Assembly: GCA_965218555.1 (NCBI GenBank)
Contig: OZ244625.1
Location: 3,968,001 to 4,032,000 of the forward strand
DNA from: JAPPLB01 sp965218555
GTDB lineage: Bacteria > Acidobacteriota > Terriglobia > Bryobacterales > UBA6623
DNA: 64,000 bases
Direction of reading: 5' to 3'
Shown here: positions 34,494 through 43,010 of the stretch, piece by piece
Layout: every line of letters begins with the position of its first letter
Position numbering within the stretch: position 1 is the first letter of the stretch
Notes under the pieces: generated by a model
What the model saw: the letters and a program-made list of their open reading frames with translations, nothing else
What the model was told of the DNA's origin: nothing
Database searches by the model: none
Made by a program: the position numbers and the translations under genes

Positions 34494-36091
34494 GGTCCAC
34501 CTCCTGGTCCGGGCCGTCCCCCGGGTCGAGGACCGCCGCGGCCTCGCCGGCCGCTCGCACCTTCCTTGGTGTAGTAGATGCCGACATTGCGGTTTTCCAG
34601 TTTGAAATACTTTCTTGCGACGGCGCGGACATCCTCCGCCGTGACGGCCTGAATGCGCTCGGAAAACTTGTTGATGTTCTCCCAATCTCCAAGAGCTTCG
34701 TAGATCAGAAGCTGAATCATCAGGTTCGTCTTCGACCGCAGTCGCCGGAAGTCGCCTGCGAGTTGCTGGTTCTTGACCTTCCGCAGCTCCCGGTCCCCGA
34801 CGAGTTGCTCCTGAAGCACCTTCATCTCTTGATAGAGCGCCTGCTCGACTTCTTCCGGCGTATGCCCCTCCGCCGCGATGCCCGACAACTCGAAGTAGCC
34901 GTCGTACTTCATGCCGTTCACAGACGCGCCGGCGTTCGTTGCGACCCTTTGATCGAGAACGAGTGACTTGTAAAGCCGCCCCGTCCGTCCGTTCAACAAG
35001 CTCGACAATACCAGCAGAGCCGGCTCTTCGCGATGGGCATCCGCGACGGTGTGGTAACGGACCCGAACCGTGGGGCGGGTGTCCGCGTAGCCCGTCATGC
35101 GCGTTTCGGCCTGCTGCTCGATCTCCCAGGTGCGGACGGGCTCCGGCTCGCTCTCGCCCCGCTTCAAACGGCCAAAATATTTCTCCGCCCATGACACCGC
35201 TTGCTCGGAATCGAAATCCCCGACCAGTGCCACCGTAAGATTATTTGGCGCGTAGTAGGTGCCGAAGAACTCCAGCGCTTCGTCTCGGGTCAGGCCGTCC
35301 AGGTCGCTCTGCCAGCCGATGACCGGCCAGTGATAGGGTGACGACTGCCAGAAGAGCGTCTCGAACTGCTCATCGAGCTTGCCCGTCGGCCTCGATTCAA
35401 CGCGCAGTCGGCGCTCTTCCTGAACGACGTCCCGCTCGCTGTAGAACTCTCGAAAGACCGGGTTCGAAAGTCGGTCGGACTCCATCCAGAACCAGAGCTC
35501 CAGCTTGTTCGCCGGTACGTTGATCATGTAGAGCGTCAGGTCATTTGACGTGAAGGCGTTCATGCCCGACGCGCCCTGCAGGGTGTAGATCCGGTCGAAT
35601 TGGTCTTTGATGATCAGCTCACGCTGTTCCGTGAGCAATCTGCCGAACTCTCCCAGAAGCTGGTTGTGTTTTTGCGACCGGCTCGCGGGATCCTTGGGGT
35701 TGTCGATCAGCCCTCGGCGGTGCTTTTCGATCAGCGTTTCTTCCTCATCGCGAATCTGCGCTCTCAGCGCATCGAGCTGTCTGATGATTTCGAGGTCGCG
35801 GTCGATATCCTTCGTGCCGATGGTGTGCGTCCCTTTGAACATCATGTGCTCGAAAAGGTGCGCCACGCCCGTCAAGCCCGGCCGTTCGTTCACCGAGCCC
35901 ACTTTGGCCACCCAGCCAGCGGAGACGTTCGGGTCGCCCTCACGCGGCACCAGCAGAAACTTCACGCCATTGTCGAGAACGTGGACTTGCGCCTCGACTT
36001 TCTGAGCCTGAGCGCCGGGACCGCTCAAAGTAGTCAGAGCCGCACTCAACAGGCAAATAGTTATGTAACGACGACGGTCGAAGAAGGACAT
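34490..36091 (-). CDS. M16-family zinc peptidase, catalytic subunit
   Basis: The 533-residue protein has a signal peptide (ITICLLSAALTTLSGPGAQAQ) and the inverted zinc motif HLFEH at residues 78-82, with the distal Glu in RDVVQEERRLR. After the zinc motif there is an unusual charged insert of about 60 residues (EIIRQLDALRAQIRDEEETLIEKHRR), probably a coiled coil. The C-terminus is a Gly/Arg/Pro tail. The ATG at 36091 is preferred over one eight codons upstream because it places the signal peptide at the start. It is co-translated with the non-catalytic partner. Confidence 0.9.
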   Translation of the reverse strand: MSFFDRRRYITICLLSAALTTLSGPGAQAQKVEAQVHVLDNGVKFLLVPREGDPNVSAGWVAKVGSVNERPGLTGVAHLFEHMMFKGTHTIGTKDIDRDLEIIRQLDALRAQIRDEEETLIEKHRRGLIDNPKDPASRSQKHNQLLGEFGRLLTEQRELIIKDQFDRIYTLQGASGMNAFTSNDLTLYMINVPANKLELWFWMESDRLSNPVFREFYSERDVVQEERRLRVESRPTGKLDEQFETLFWQSSPYHWPVIGWQSDLDGLTRDEALEFFGTYYAPNNLTVALVGDFDSEQAVSWAEKYFGRLKRGESEPEPVRTWEIEQQAETRMTGYADTRPTVRVRYHTVADAHREEPALLVLSSLLNGRTGRLYKSLVLDQRVATNAGASVNGMKYDGYFELSGIAAEGHTPEEVEQALYQEMKVLQEQLVGDRELRKVKNQQLAGDFRRLRSKTNLMIQLLIYEALGDWENINKFSERIQAVTAEDVRAVARKYFKLENRNVGIYYTKEGASGRRGRGGPRPGGRPGPGGGP

Positions 36092-36145
36092 GTATTTCTG
36101 ATTATGACGAACCATTCGCTCAACAGGTCACGTCAAAGCCCAAAA

Positions 36146-36367
36146 GTAAAGCGGTATACGTGGAAGCGCCCGATGCGGCTCTCTTGGGCGAGCCTCTACC
36201 GCCAGTTCGGAGTGGACCCTGCCAAGGCGAGCGATAAGCGCACCGTTGATGCCTTTCGCGCAAAGTGCCTCCGGGAGTTGAAAAAGATCAAGACGACCTG
36301 GCCGGATCTGAACTACCCGACGGCCAAAGGCGTATTGATCCTCTCGCCCTCGAAGCGCCTGGCGCTC
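36146..36367 (+). pseudogene. Plasmid replication initiator RepA, C-terminal fragment
   Basis: The frame reads KRPMRLSWASLYRQFGVDP, ASDKRTVDAFRAKCLRELKK, TWPDLNYPTAKGVLILSPS. This is the C-terminal part of RepA-type plasmid initiators, recognised from memory of the family. No N-terminal part precedes it; the sequence begins almost at the overlapping 5' end of the M16 gene. The part of RepA that should come before it is found downstream at 36642-36914, so the gene is permuted and dead. Confidence 0.7.
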
Positions 36368-36641
36368 TACGAAATCGCGAAGCAATTCTGCATCGACACG
36401 GGGGGACAGAGAGGGCAAGCGGGGGGGAATCCCGGCGTGCGCGAGCGCCAGTCCTGCAGCGGCAAGCGCCCGCCCGGCCGCCGCGGGTGCCGGCCGAATC
36501 CTCACTGCCACAGCATCCTCTCGACAGGGCTTTGTACTTCCGGGGTGAAATCATGCGGTACGTGGTTGGTCCTTGCGCCATGTGGTTGACGCAATTGCAA
36601 GCGCCGCTGAAGCCGCACGTCCCTGTCGATGTCCTTACACC

Positions 36642-36914
36642 GTTTCGCTGATCTACGAGGATGAGCGGGCGGAGGTCAGGGTGAGTTCGCTAGTGGCCGA
36701 CCGCGCATTGCTTTGGTGGGACCCGAAGCGGCCCCATGAGCCGACGCTTTGGGAGAGCAATATCCGCCTCGGCGAGGACTTCTTCAACGAGATCATCAGC
36801 CACCCAGTGCCCCTGGATATGAACATCCTGAAGGCCCTCAAGCGCTCCTCGCTGGGTCTGGACTGGTACATGTGGCTCGTTTACCGGACCTTTGCCCTAT
36901 GGAGGAGAGCGTAG
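36642..36914 (+). pseudogene. Plasmid replication initiator RepA, central fragment
   Basis: The frame reads VSLIYEDERAEVRVSSLVAD, WWDPKRPHEPTLWESNIRLG, EDFFNEIISHPVPLDMNILK, ALKRSSLGLDWYMWLVYRTF. This is the central domain of RepA-type initiators. In intact proteins this segment runs directly into the KRPxRLSW segment found here 500 bp upstream. The fragment ends with a TAG at 36912-36914. The intervening DNA (36368-36641) shows no recognisable coding sequence. Confidence 0.7.
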
Positions 36915-37094
36915 ACAGGCTGTTTGAAGTTTCGCATTTCGCAGTCGGCTCGTCGCGTAGGCCCTCCGGATGTTCTCTTCAGGGTCGCGGGAACTGTGCG
37001 GTGCGGAAACTAGTATTGGCTCACCGTGTGCTTACAGGCGGATGTGTGAGGGACTGTCCTGGCGCCGCCCGCCGCCTTTCTGGCGTCGGATCAA

Positions 37095-38252
37095 CTAATG
37101 AGGTTCGGCCTCCAGGTAGTCGCGGTTCAGGCGGGTGAATGTAACGAACTGATAGTTCTCGCTGACGCCGCGCTCCCAAATGACTCCAACGGTTTTGTCG
37201 TCAAGAATGGTGATATCCGAGTAGGCGGCGAGACCGCCGTAGATGGTCTTTTCGTTGCGGAACGTCTGGGCTTCGTCGTAGCTGGTGCGGATGACAAGGT
37301 GCTTGCGGCCGGGGCCTTTCGGGGCGGTCCACAAGATACGGTTGCTGTCGTCGCCGGCGGATTTGCGCGTGTACCGTTCGATCGAGGTGGCTACTGGTGT
37401 GACGGTTTGTCCGGGCACCGGGTCGGTCCATGTCTCGCCGCCATCCTTGCTTAACATGAGCCAGCGATGATCGCCGGCGCCCTGCCGGGCATCCATCATG
37501 ATGACGCCGTCGGCGAGCTCGACGAATTGGTTCTCGTTCGTTTGGGATTTGACAAGTTGTCCGCGCTTCCACGTGGCGCCGTGGTCGTCGCTGTAGATGG
37601 CATAGGCTCGCATCAAGCTGGTTTCGCCCTCGAAGTCCCCGATGGAGATCGTGAGGTAGTAGTGGTCGGGGCGGCGGGCCGACGGTACGACCAAGCGGCC
37701 GCTCGCGGCTTGGATAGCTCCGCCTGGGCCGATGAAGTTGGCGCCCCAGTTTTCGTAGTCCCGTGCGGCGCGCGTGAGGTCGATCGCGTCGGACCAGGTC
37801 TTGCCGTTGTCGGAGCTGTGGCGCGCCCAGGTTTGATTGTGATCCGTGCCGGGCAGGGAATTACGGGTGCCGCGTGCAGGCTCCCAACGGTTGTACATGA
37901 GCCAGGTCTTGCCGGTATCGCGATCGGTGACAGGGGTCGGGTTTGACGCGCCCCAGCCGGTGCCGGGGTCGTCGAGAACGATTGCGGCGGACCAAGTACG
38001 ACCCCGGTCGGTGCTGCGTTTGTAGACGAGGTCGATATCGCCGCCGCCGGGGTCATGGCGGTTCTCTTTGCGGCCCTCAACAAAAACAAGAAGCGAGCCG
38101 CCCGGCGCCGTGACGATGGTCGGGATGCGGAAGGTATGATAGCCCTCGGTTCCGGCAGTGAATACGTCGGTCTGCTCAAAAAGCGGAGCTGCGGCCATGT
38201 GTGTGATGACGCTGAGCGAGAAGGCGAGAAGGCGAACGGTGTGGGCGGTCAT
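37095..38252 (-). CDS. Sialidase-like BNR/Asp-box protein, secreted
   Basis: The 385-residue six-bladed propeller protein follows a short signal peptide (VRLLAFSLSVITHMAAA). It has the FRIPTIV motif (Arg of the sialidase triad) and four Asp boxes: STDRGRTW, SSDNGKTW, SDDHGATW and SKDGGETW. FVEGRKENRHDPGGGDIDLV matches the bacterial sialidase active-site region. It probably removes terminal sialic-acid-like sugars outside the cytoplasm, though substrate range in this branch varies. It is followed on the same strand, upstream, by a HAD hydrolase. Confidence 0.88.
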   Translation of the reverse strand: MTAHTVRLLAFSLSVITHMAAAPLFEQTDVFTAGTEGYHTFRIPTIVTAPGGSLLVFVEGRKENRHDPGGGDIDLVYKRSTDRGRTWSAAIVLDDPGTGWGASNPTPVTDRDTGKTWLMYNRWEPARGTRNSLPGTDHNQTWARHSSDNGKTWSDAIDLTRAARDYENWGANFIGPGGAIQAASGRLVVPSARRPDHYYLTISIGDFEGETSLMRAYAIYSDDHGATWKRGQLVKSQTNENQFVELADGVIMMDARQGAGDHRWLMLSKDGGETWTDPVPGQTVTPVATSIERYTRKSAGDDSNRILWTAPKGPGRKHLVIRTSYDEAQTFRNEKTIYGGLAAYSDITILDDKTVGVIWERGVSENYQFVTFTRLNRDYLEAEPH

Positions 38253-38267
38253 GATTTCTTTCAGCAC

Positions 38268-38981
38268 CTACTTTCGGATATCGGAGAGGTGTTCGGCAAG
38301 CTCGATGAAGTCGGATACGACGAGGTCGGGCTGAAGCGTTGATGACTCGTAGGGCAGGCCATAGCGATTGACGAAGGCGCCGCGATAGCCACAGGCGCGT
38401 GCGCCGAGGATATCAAACGAGTGTGCAGCAACCATCATGATCTGCGGCGGTTCGCAGCCAAGGCGTTGGGCGGCGTAGCGGTAGACCGAGGGGTGAGGCT
38501 TGAAGCGTCCAACCTGGTCGACTGAGATCACGCTGTCGAAGGGGGCTCCGATGTTGTTTTCGACCAGGTGCTCCACGAGCCATGTATTACCGTTGGAGAG
38601 AGCGACGAGGCGGTAGCGCACGGCAAGGCGGTTCAGACCCTCGACGGAGTCGCCGTAGGGACGCAATTCCTCGAACACACGCATGAATCGCTCGACTGCG
38701 GCCTGTTGGAAGTCGATACCGTGTCTGCGGAGGCAGTAGATCAGCGCTCGGCGCGCGGCATCGAGGTAGCCCGGGTGGCCAAGCATGAGGATCGTGTCCT
38801 GGTGCTGCTCCAACCGTTGTCGTAAGCGCCATTCGGGCCAGAACTCGGCGCCCTCTACCGCAGCCCCTTGGTCGGTAAGGAAGGCATCGAGCGAGGGGCG
38901 GATGCTGCCGACGAGATCGAGGACAGTTCCGAAAATGTCGAAGGTGAGGGTGTGGATACGGGAGAGGTTGTTGGGGGGCAT
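38268..38981 (-). CDS. HAD-superfamily hydrolase, haloacid dehalogenase type II-like
   Basis: HAD motifs are in order: nucleophile Asp in TFDIFGTVLDL, Ser in ALSNGNTWL, Lys in GRFKPHPSVYRYA, and Asp in AAHSFDILGARACGYRGAFVNR. This set matches (S)-2-haloacid dehalogenase-type enzymes, which may also be phosphatases. The ATG at 38981 gives a 237-residue protein with the motif near the N-terminus; longer upstream starts add an unrelated tail. It lies 15 bp from the sialidase gene and may be co-transcribed. Confidence 0.87.
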   Translation of the reverse strand: MPPNNLSRIHTLTFDIFGTVLDLVGSIRPSLDAFLTDQGAAVEGAEFWPEWRLRQRLEQHQDTILMLGHPGYLDAARRALIYCLRRHGIDFQQAAVERFMRVFEELRPYGDSVEGLNRLAVRYRLVALSNGNTWLVEHLVENNIGAPFDSVISVDQVGRFKPHPSVYRYAAQRLGCEPPQIMMVAAHSFDILGARACGYRGAFVNRYGLPYESSTLQPDLVVSDFIELAEHLSDIRK

Positions 38982-39210
38982 GGGGGTTATAAAACGTTGA
39001 CGATCTTGACCGCTGACGTATTGTGATACTACGGAACGAGGACATTTTGGCCTGAACATCGAGAGCGACTGCTTCCGGCGTCCGTTCAACTATCCTCAAG
39101 TTTCGCCGTGACGGTCTTCTGAGCGCTTCTGGTCAACCAGGACGACACCGTCGGCCGTCTCAAGTCGCCATTCACAGGCTACGGGATCGACATTCGTCTT
39201 TGCCGAGGTC

Positions 39211-39592
39211 AATCATCCGACCCTCGCCTCGATGTACATCGAATTCAGCGGCTTGCTTCATCACCGGAGTGTGTCGTTTGAACCAGGGCCCTGTGCTGGG
39301 GCGTCCGATCGAGTGATCCATGTTGTGTTGCGCAAGGCGGGTCCGGCCAAGGAACGTAGTGTGCTGGGACGAGCCGCTCCTCGCGAGAGTGGTCTTACCA
39401 TGTCGGTCCTGGAGGTGTACGTCGAGCCGGTCGTCCAGGAGAATCGGTCGTGTCTTGGCTCGGGTCGCCGTCCACGAAGTGTGTCACTACATCCGGCAAG
39501 ACCCAAGTCATTTTCATTACGGCCTGATGCGAGATGGTTTCTCTGGGCGCGAGCCTGTCGAGGACGATTCGCATCCGTTCCTCGAGTGCTAA
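39211..39592 (+). pseudogene. Decayed metalloprotease-like gene
   Basis: Two frames carry consecutive parts of one protein. The first reads EVNHPTLASMYIEF ... VIHVVLRKAGPAKERSVLGR ... VLEVYVEPVVQ. The second reads GRVLARVAVHEVCHYIRQDP ... HYGLMRDGFSGREPVEDDSHPF. The HEVCHY stretch followed by GLMR resembles the HExxH-type motif of small acidobacterial metalloprotease-like proteins, with the second His displaced. A frameshift near 39430 and the lack of a start show it is dead. The family call is tentative. Confidence 0.4.
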
Positions 39593-39707
39593 GGTCCGTC
39601 AGCCCCCTGATCAAGGCCGCTGCGGCAAGCAGAACACTGGACCTCTTCCGTGTCGATTTCAGGTCTGATCACCGGTATGTCGGTGCAAGCGAGCCGGCCT
39701 TCTCCGC

Positions 39708-39960
39708 TTCAGGACCAAAAAGGTCGGATACTTCCATCTCGATATCGCAGAGGTCCTCACCGAGGAAGGCAAGCTCTTGATCTGTTAGTGCCGCGACCGC
39801 ACCTCGAAATTGGCATTCGTGAAGCTGGAACCGAAGTTGGCCGCCATGGGGGCCAACTTCCTTGAAAATCTGGTCCCGGCGGTGCCCCACAAGATCCCTA
39901 CCGTGCTTACGGACAACCGGCGTCCCGTTCTTTTTCCCTTCGCGCCACGGCAGGGGCCAT
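39708..39960 (+). pseudogene. IS481-type transposase relic
   Basis: The frame reads KKVGYFHLDIAEVLTEEGKLL, an in-frame TAG at 39786-39788, then DRTSKLAFVKLEPKLAAMGA, FLENLVPAVPHKIPTVLTDN. These hold the first (HLDIAE) and second (LTDN) catalytic Asp of an rve-type integrase core. It is a different lineage from the two IS481 copies elsewhere in the window. No ends or complete gene remain. Confidence 0.65.
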
Positions 39961-40222
39961 CCCAACGCCCGTGCAAACCACCCCTTCAAGCTGGGGAAGT
40001 GTGGACCAAAGCGCGATAGCAAATATCCGCATTGTAGAGATAAGCTAAGACTCGTCTCTCGGCTATCGGTTTTTCCGTCCGAAGTGCTCTTTCAAGGAAG
40101 GCTTGAGGCCGTCTCATACAGGGAGCGGCTCAAGACCTGGAGTACAAAGAGTTTTTTCGGCCGTGTTGAGCCGCGGAAAACGATTCAGGAGCGGACCTGT
40201 GGGAAAGAAAGGACGTTGAACC
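39961..40222. other. Intergenic debris before the MoaD-BNR gene
   Basis: No gene, tRNA or clear regulatory element was recognised here. The stretch joins the IS481 relic to the start of the fusion gene. Confidence 0.4.
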
Positions 40223-41614
40223 TTGGCAAGCGCCCAGAAGGCCGTAAGGGTGTCGATGCAGATTCCATCGGCACTGTGCAGCTACGCCGGATGCGCCTCG
40301 GAGCTTGCTCTGGAGGCTGCGACCGTCGGGGCGGCTCTCGTGCAGCTCAAGCAAAGCCACGCTTCGCTATATCGCTCGATCTGCGATGAGACGGGCGCCG
40401 TTCGCCGCCACGTGAACTTGTTTGTGAACAGTGCCAACATTCGTGATTTGGCAGCCTTTGATACCAAGCTCCAGCCAGGAGACGTCATTATCGTACTGCC
40501 AGCTGTCTCAGGAGGTTCGACTTGTCTGGAACGTGTGATTCTCTGTATCGGCACCAAGAAGGGGCTCTTCGTTGCTGAGGCGGCAACGAATCGCACTCGT
40601 TTCTCGTTGCAAGGACCCTTCGGAGCAGGTGTGCCCGTCTACACTGCGTTGATCGATTTGCGGGGTGAGCCCCTCATCTATGCATCGAGCTGTAATGAGT
40701 TCTTCGGAATGAAGATTCTACTCTCGACCGACCTTGGCCAGGAGTTCAGAGAGACACAGTCGGCACCAGCATTTCCGGAGGAGGACGGGCGCGCTCTTGC
40801 GAATATATGGGCGCTTGAGGCAGGGAACGATAGCGCCGATCTATTGTGCGGCGTCGAACCTGCTGCGCTCTTCCGAAGTCAGGATAATGGCAACTCGTGG
40901 GAGTTGGTCCCTGGCATCAGTAACCACGATCACGCCCGTCAGTGGCAGCCCGGCGGCGGCGGCCTCTGTATGCATACGATCCTCTGCAACGAGAATCGGT
41001 TGCATCTCGGTATTTCGACGGGAGGCCATTACCTGAGCGAGGATGGCGGCGAAACGTTTGCCGCGTCCAACCGGGGAATAGGAGCCGGATTCTTGCCCGA
41101 CCCGTATCCCGAATTCGGCCAGTGCGTCCACAAAATTGCAAGCCACCCGGACGCTCCCGGTCGGCTCTACATGCAGAACCACGGCGGTTGGGCCGAGCGT
41201 TCGGGCATCGGTGTTTTGCGCAGCGACGACTATGGGCACACATGGCGGTCGATTGCCGACGGGCTTCCCTCCGATTTCGGGATGCCGATCATCACTCACC
41301 CGCACGACCCGGACACTGTTTACGTCATGCCCCTCGAAGCAATCACGCGCACCTGTCCCGGCGGCGCCCCGGCGGTATGGCGCAGTGAAAATGGCGGCGG
41401 CTCGTGGCAACGACTCAGCAAGGGCCTTCCGAAGAAACAGAGTTTCTTCACAGTTCTGCGGGATGCGATGACCATTGACGAACTCGCTGCACCTGCGGTG
41501 TATTTCGGAACTACGACCGGGCAACTCTGGATCGGGAGAGACAGCGGGGAAGAATGGAGTTGCGTGTTTGATTCGCTGCCGCCGATCAACTGCGTCAAAG
41601 TCGCCGTTGTGTGA
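40223..41614 (+). CDS. MoaD/ThiS-like domain fused to BNR-repeat propeller protein
   Basis: Residues 7-98 look like a beta-grasp MoaD/ThiS domain (VRVSMQIPSAL, FVNSANIRDLAAFDTKLQPGDVIIVLPAVSGG), ending in the Gly-Gly at 97-98 that is normally the protein's free C-terminus. Here the frame continues without a stop into a BNR/WD40-like propeller (VILCIGTKKGLFVAEAA, SQDNGNSWELV, SEDGGETFAAS, SDDYGHTWRSI, SENGGGSWQRL). In other bacteria the two parts are, from memory, separate adjacent genes. An AGGAGGT over the Gly-Gly codons, with a CTG at 40526, could mark the old second start. Propeller function is unknown; no signal peptide is present. Confidence 0.8.
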   Translation: MASAQKAVRVSMQIPSALCSYAGCASELALEAATVGAALVQLKQSHASLYRSICDETGAVRRHVNLFVNSANIRDLAAFDTKLQPGDVIIVLPAVSGGSTCLERVILCIGTKKGLFVAEAATNRTRFSLQGPFGAGVPVYTALIDLRGEPLIYASSCNEFFGMKILLSTDLGQEFRETQSAPAFPEEDGRALANIWALEAGNDSADLLCGVEPAALFRSQDNGNSWELVPGISNHDHARQWQPGGGGLCMHTILCNENRLHLGISTGGHYLSEDGGETFAASNRGIGAGFLPDPYPEFGQCVHKIASHPDAPGRLYMQNHGGWAERSGIGVLRSDDYGHTWRSIADGLPSDFGMPIITHPHDPDTVYVMPLEAITRTCPGGAPAVWRSENGGGSWQRLSKGLPKKQSFFTVLRDAMTIDELAAPAVYFGTTTGQLWIGRDSGEEWSCVFDSLPPINCVKVAVV

Positions 41615-41641
41615 GACTTGCTCGGACCGCGATCACACACT

Positions 41642-41808
41642 CACGAGCGTGAAGTGCGGTATGGCGTAACCTTCCCGGACATCCCTGGCGTTGCCGCCTG
41701 GGTAAGGCAGGGGACGAAGCTCTCCAAGACACCGAAGAAGCGTTTGCGCGACTATACCGGCGAAGCGGACAAGGCTGGCGAAACAACCATTGCGCCCATC
41801 GCCATTGA
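41642..41808 (+). pseudogene. hicB: HicB-type antitoxin relic
   Basis: The frame REVRYGVTFPDIPGVAAW is the HicB core. After a one-base loss at about 41701 it continues in another frame as GKAGDEALQDTEEAFARLYRR, the helix that follows in HicB. No HicA toxin, start codon or C-terminal DNA-binding domain is present. It lies between the fusion gene and the IS1595 transposon. Confidence 0.5.
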
Positions 41809-41965
41809 GGCTGTAGAGATCACGGACGGACAATTTGCCCGTTTTCAACCCGATGATTCGCTTGTCGGGCCTTAGCATGCGCAAGAACCTGTCGCCCGAC
41901 CAGGGTGTGGTCGCCTTCATCGCTGGCCAGGCCTCCCGACGGGTATGATGCGCACTGTCTAGGCG

Positions 41966-41973
41966 AAACGGAT
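41966..41973. repeat. IS1595 transposon target duplication, left (AAACGGAT)
   Basis: AAACGGAT directly precedes the left inverted repeat and is repeated exactly at 44562-44569 after the right one. Eight base pairs is the size expected for IS1595. Confidence 0.93.
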
Positions 41974-42000
41974 GGGAATTATATACGAAAGTGGCGAAAA
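41974..42000 (+). repeat. Left terminal inverted repeat of the IS1595 transposon
   Basis: This 27-bp repeat is identical in reverse complement to 44535-44561 and begins GGGAATTATATACG. Confidence 0.95.
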
Positions 42001-42014
42001 TCTCCACAAACCGC

Positions 42015-42043
42015 TTGACGACTCCGCCACTTTGCGGTAGAAT
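42015..42043 (+). promoter_or_regulatory. Sigma-70-type promoter of the IS1595 transposase
   Basis: TTGACG (42015-42020), 17-bp spacer, TAGAAT (42038-42043). The -10 box ends 6 bp before the ATG at 42050, so the transcript would be leaderless; no Shine-Dalgarno is present. Confidence 0.6.
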
Positions 42044-42049
42044 GAAGTC

Positions 42050-43000
42050 ATGTCACACAAGGCACCTGGCAAGGCATACCGCAAGGGAATCACGCTCAAG
42101 CAGATCATGCGGATGTTTCCCGATGACGAAGCGGCGGAGCGATGGTTCATCGAGCAGCGGTGGCCGAAGGGTGTGTGCTGTCCGGTCTGCGGATCGGTGA
42201 ATGTCCAGTCGGGCTGCAAGCACAAGACGATGCCCTACCGCTGCCGCGAGAAGGAATGCGGCAAGAAGTTCAGCGTGAAAACCGGAACCGTGATGGAATG
42301 CGCCAAGGTCGGCTATCAGGACTGGATCATCGCGGCTTTCCTGCTCATGACCAGCTTGAAGAGCGTTTCGTCAATGAAGCTACATCGGGATATCGGCGTG
42401 ACGCAGAAAACCGCGTGGTTTCTCGCTCACAGGTTGCGCGCTGCGTTATACCACCGTGGTACATTATTCGCAGGTCCGGTCGAAGTTGACGAGACCTACG
42501 TAGGCGGGCGACGGCGCAACATGAGCAACTCCAAGCGGAAGGAGCTCGCTGATACGGGGAGAGGGGCGGTTGGCAAGACCGCCGTAGTGGGCGCGAAGGA
42601 TCGGGCGACCAAGCAGGTCGCTGCTCGCGTCATCGAATCCACCGACAGCGAAACGCTGAAAGGCTTCGTCAAGAGCCACGCGAAGCCCGGAGCCACCGTC
42701 TACACCGATGACGCGGGAGCCTACCACTCGCTCCCGTTTGACCATGCCACAGTCCGGCACTCACTTGCAGAGTACGTCAAGGGCGACATCCACACCAACG
42801 GAATCGAGTCGCTATGGTCAATGCTGAAGAGAGCGCATAAAGGCACGTTCCACAAACTCTCACCTAAGCATCTTGACCGCTACGTGCAAGAGTTCGCCGG
42901 ACGGCACAATCTGCGGGAGCAGAACACCATTGACCAAATATCCGCCGTCGCTCGTGGCATGGAAGGCAAACGCTTGAAGTTCCACGAACTGATAGCTTAG
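42050..43000 (+). CDS. IS1595-family transposase
   Basis: The 316-residue protein has the N-terminal zinc ribbon of IS1595 (C44, C47, C65, C70 in CCPVCG and CREKECG). The ISXO2-like DDE domain has first Asp147 (VEVDETYVGG), second Asp at about 220 (TVYTDDAGAYHSL) and the closing motif HTNGIESLWSMLKR. All are intact. It is expressed from its own promoter inside the left end. The methyltransferase gene starts 10 bp after its stop, so cargo and transposase may share a transcript. Confidence 0.96.
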   Translation: MSHKAPGKAYRKGITLKQIMRMFPDDEAAERWFIEQRWPKGVCCPVCGSVNVQSGCKHKTMPYRCREKECGKKFSVKTGTVMECAKVGYQDWIIAAFLLMTSLKSVSSMKLHRDIGVTQKTAWFLAHRLRAALYHRGTLFAGPVEVDETYVGGRRRNMSNSKRKELADTGRGAVGKTAVVGAKDRATKQVAARVIESTDSETLKGFVKSHAKPGATVYTDDAGAYHSLPFDHATVRHSLAEYVKGDIHTNGIESLWSMLKRAHKGTFHKLSPKHLDRYVQEFAGRHNLREQNTIDQISAVARGMEGKRLKFHELIA

Positions 43001-43010
43001 TGGTTGTCTG

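Noticed and set aside
34494..35192. Extension of the non-catalytic M16 gene to a start at 35192
   Set aside because: The added residues are an out-of-frame shadow of the catalytic M16 gene; the true start is the ATG at 34493 with a Tat-type signal.
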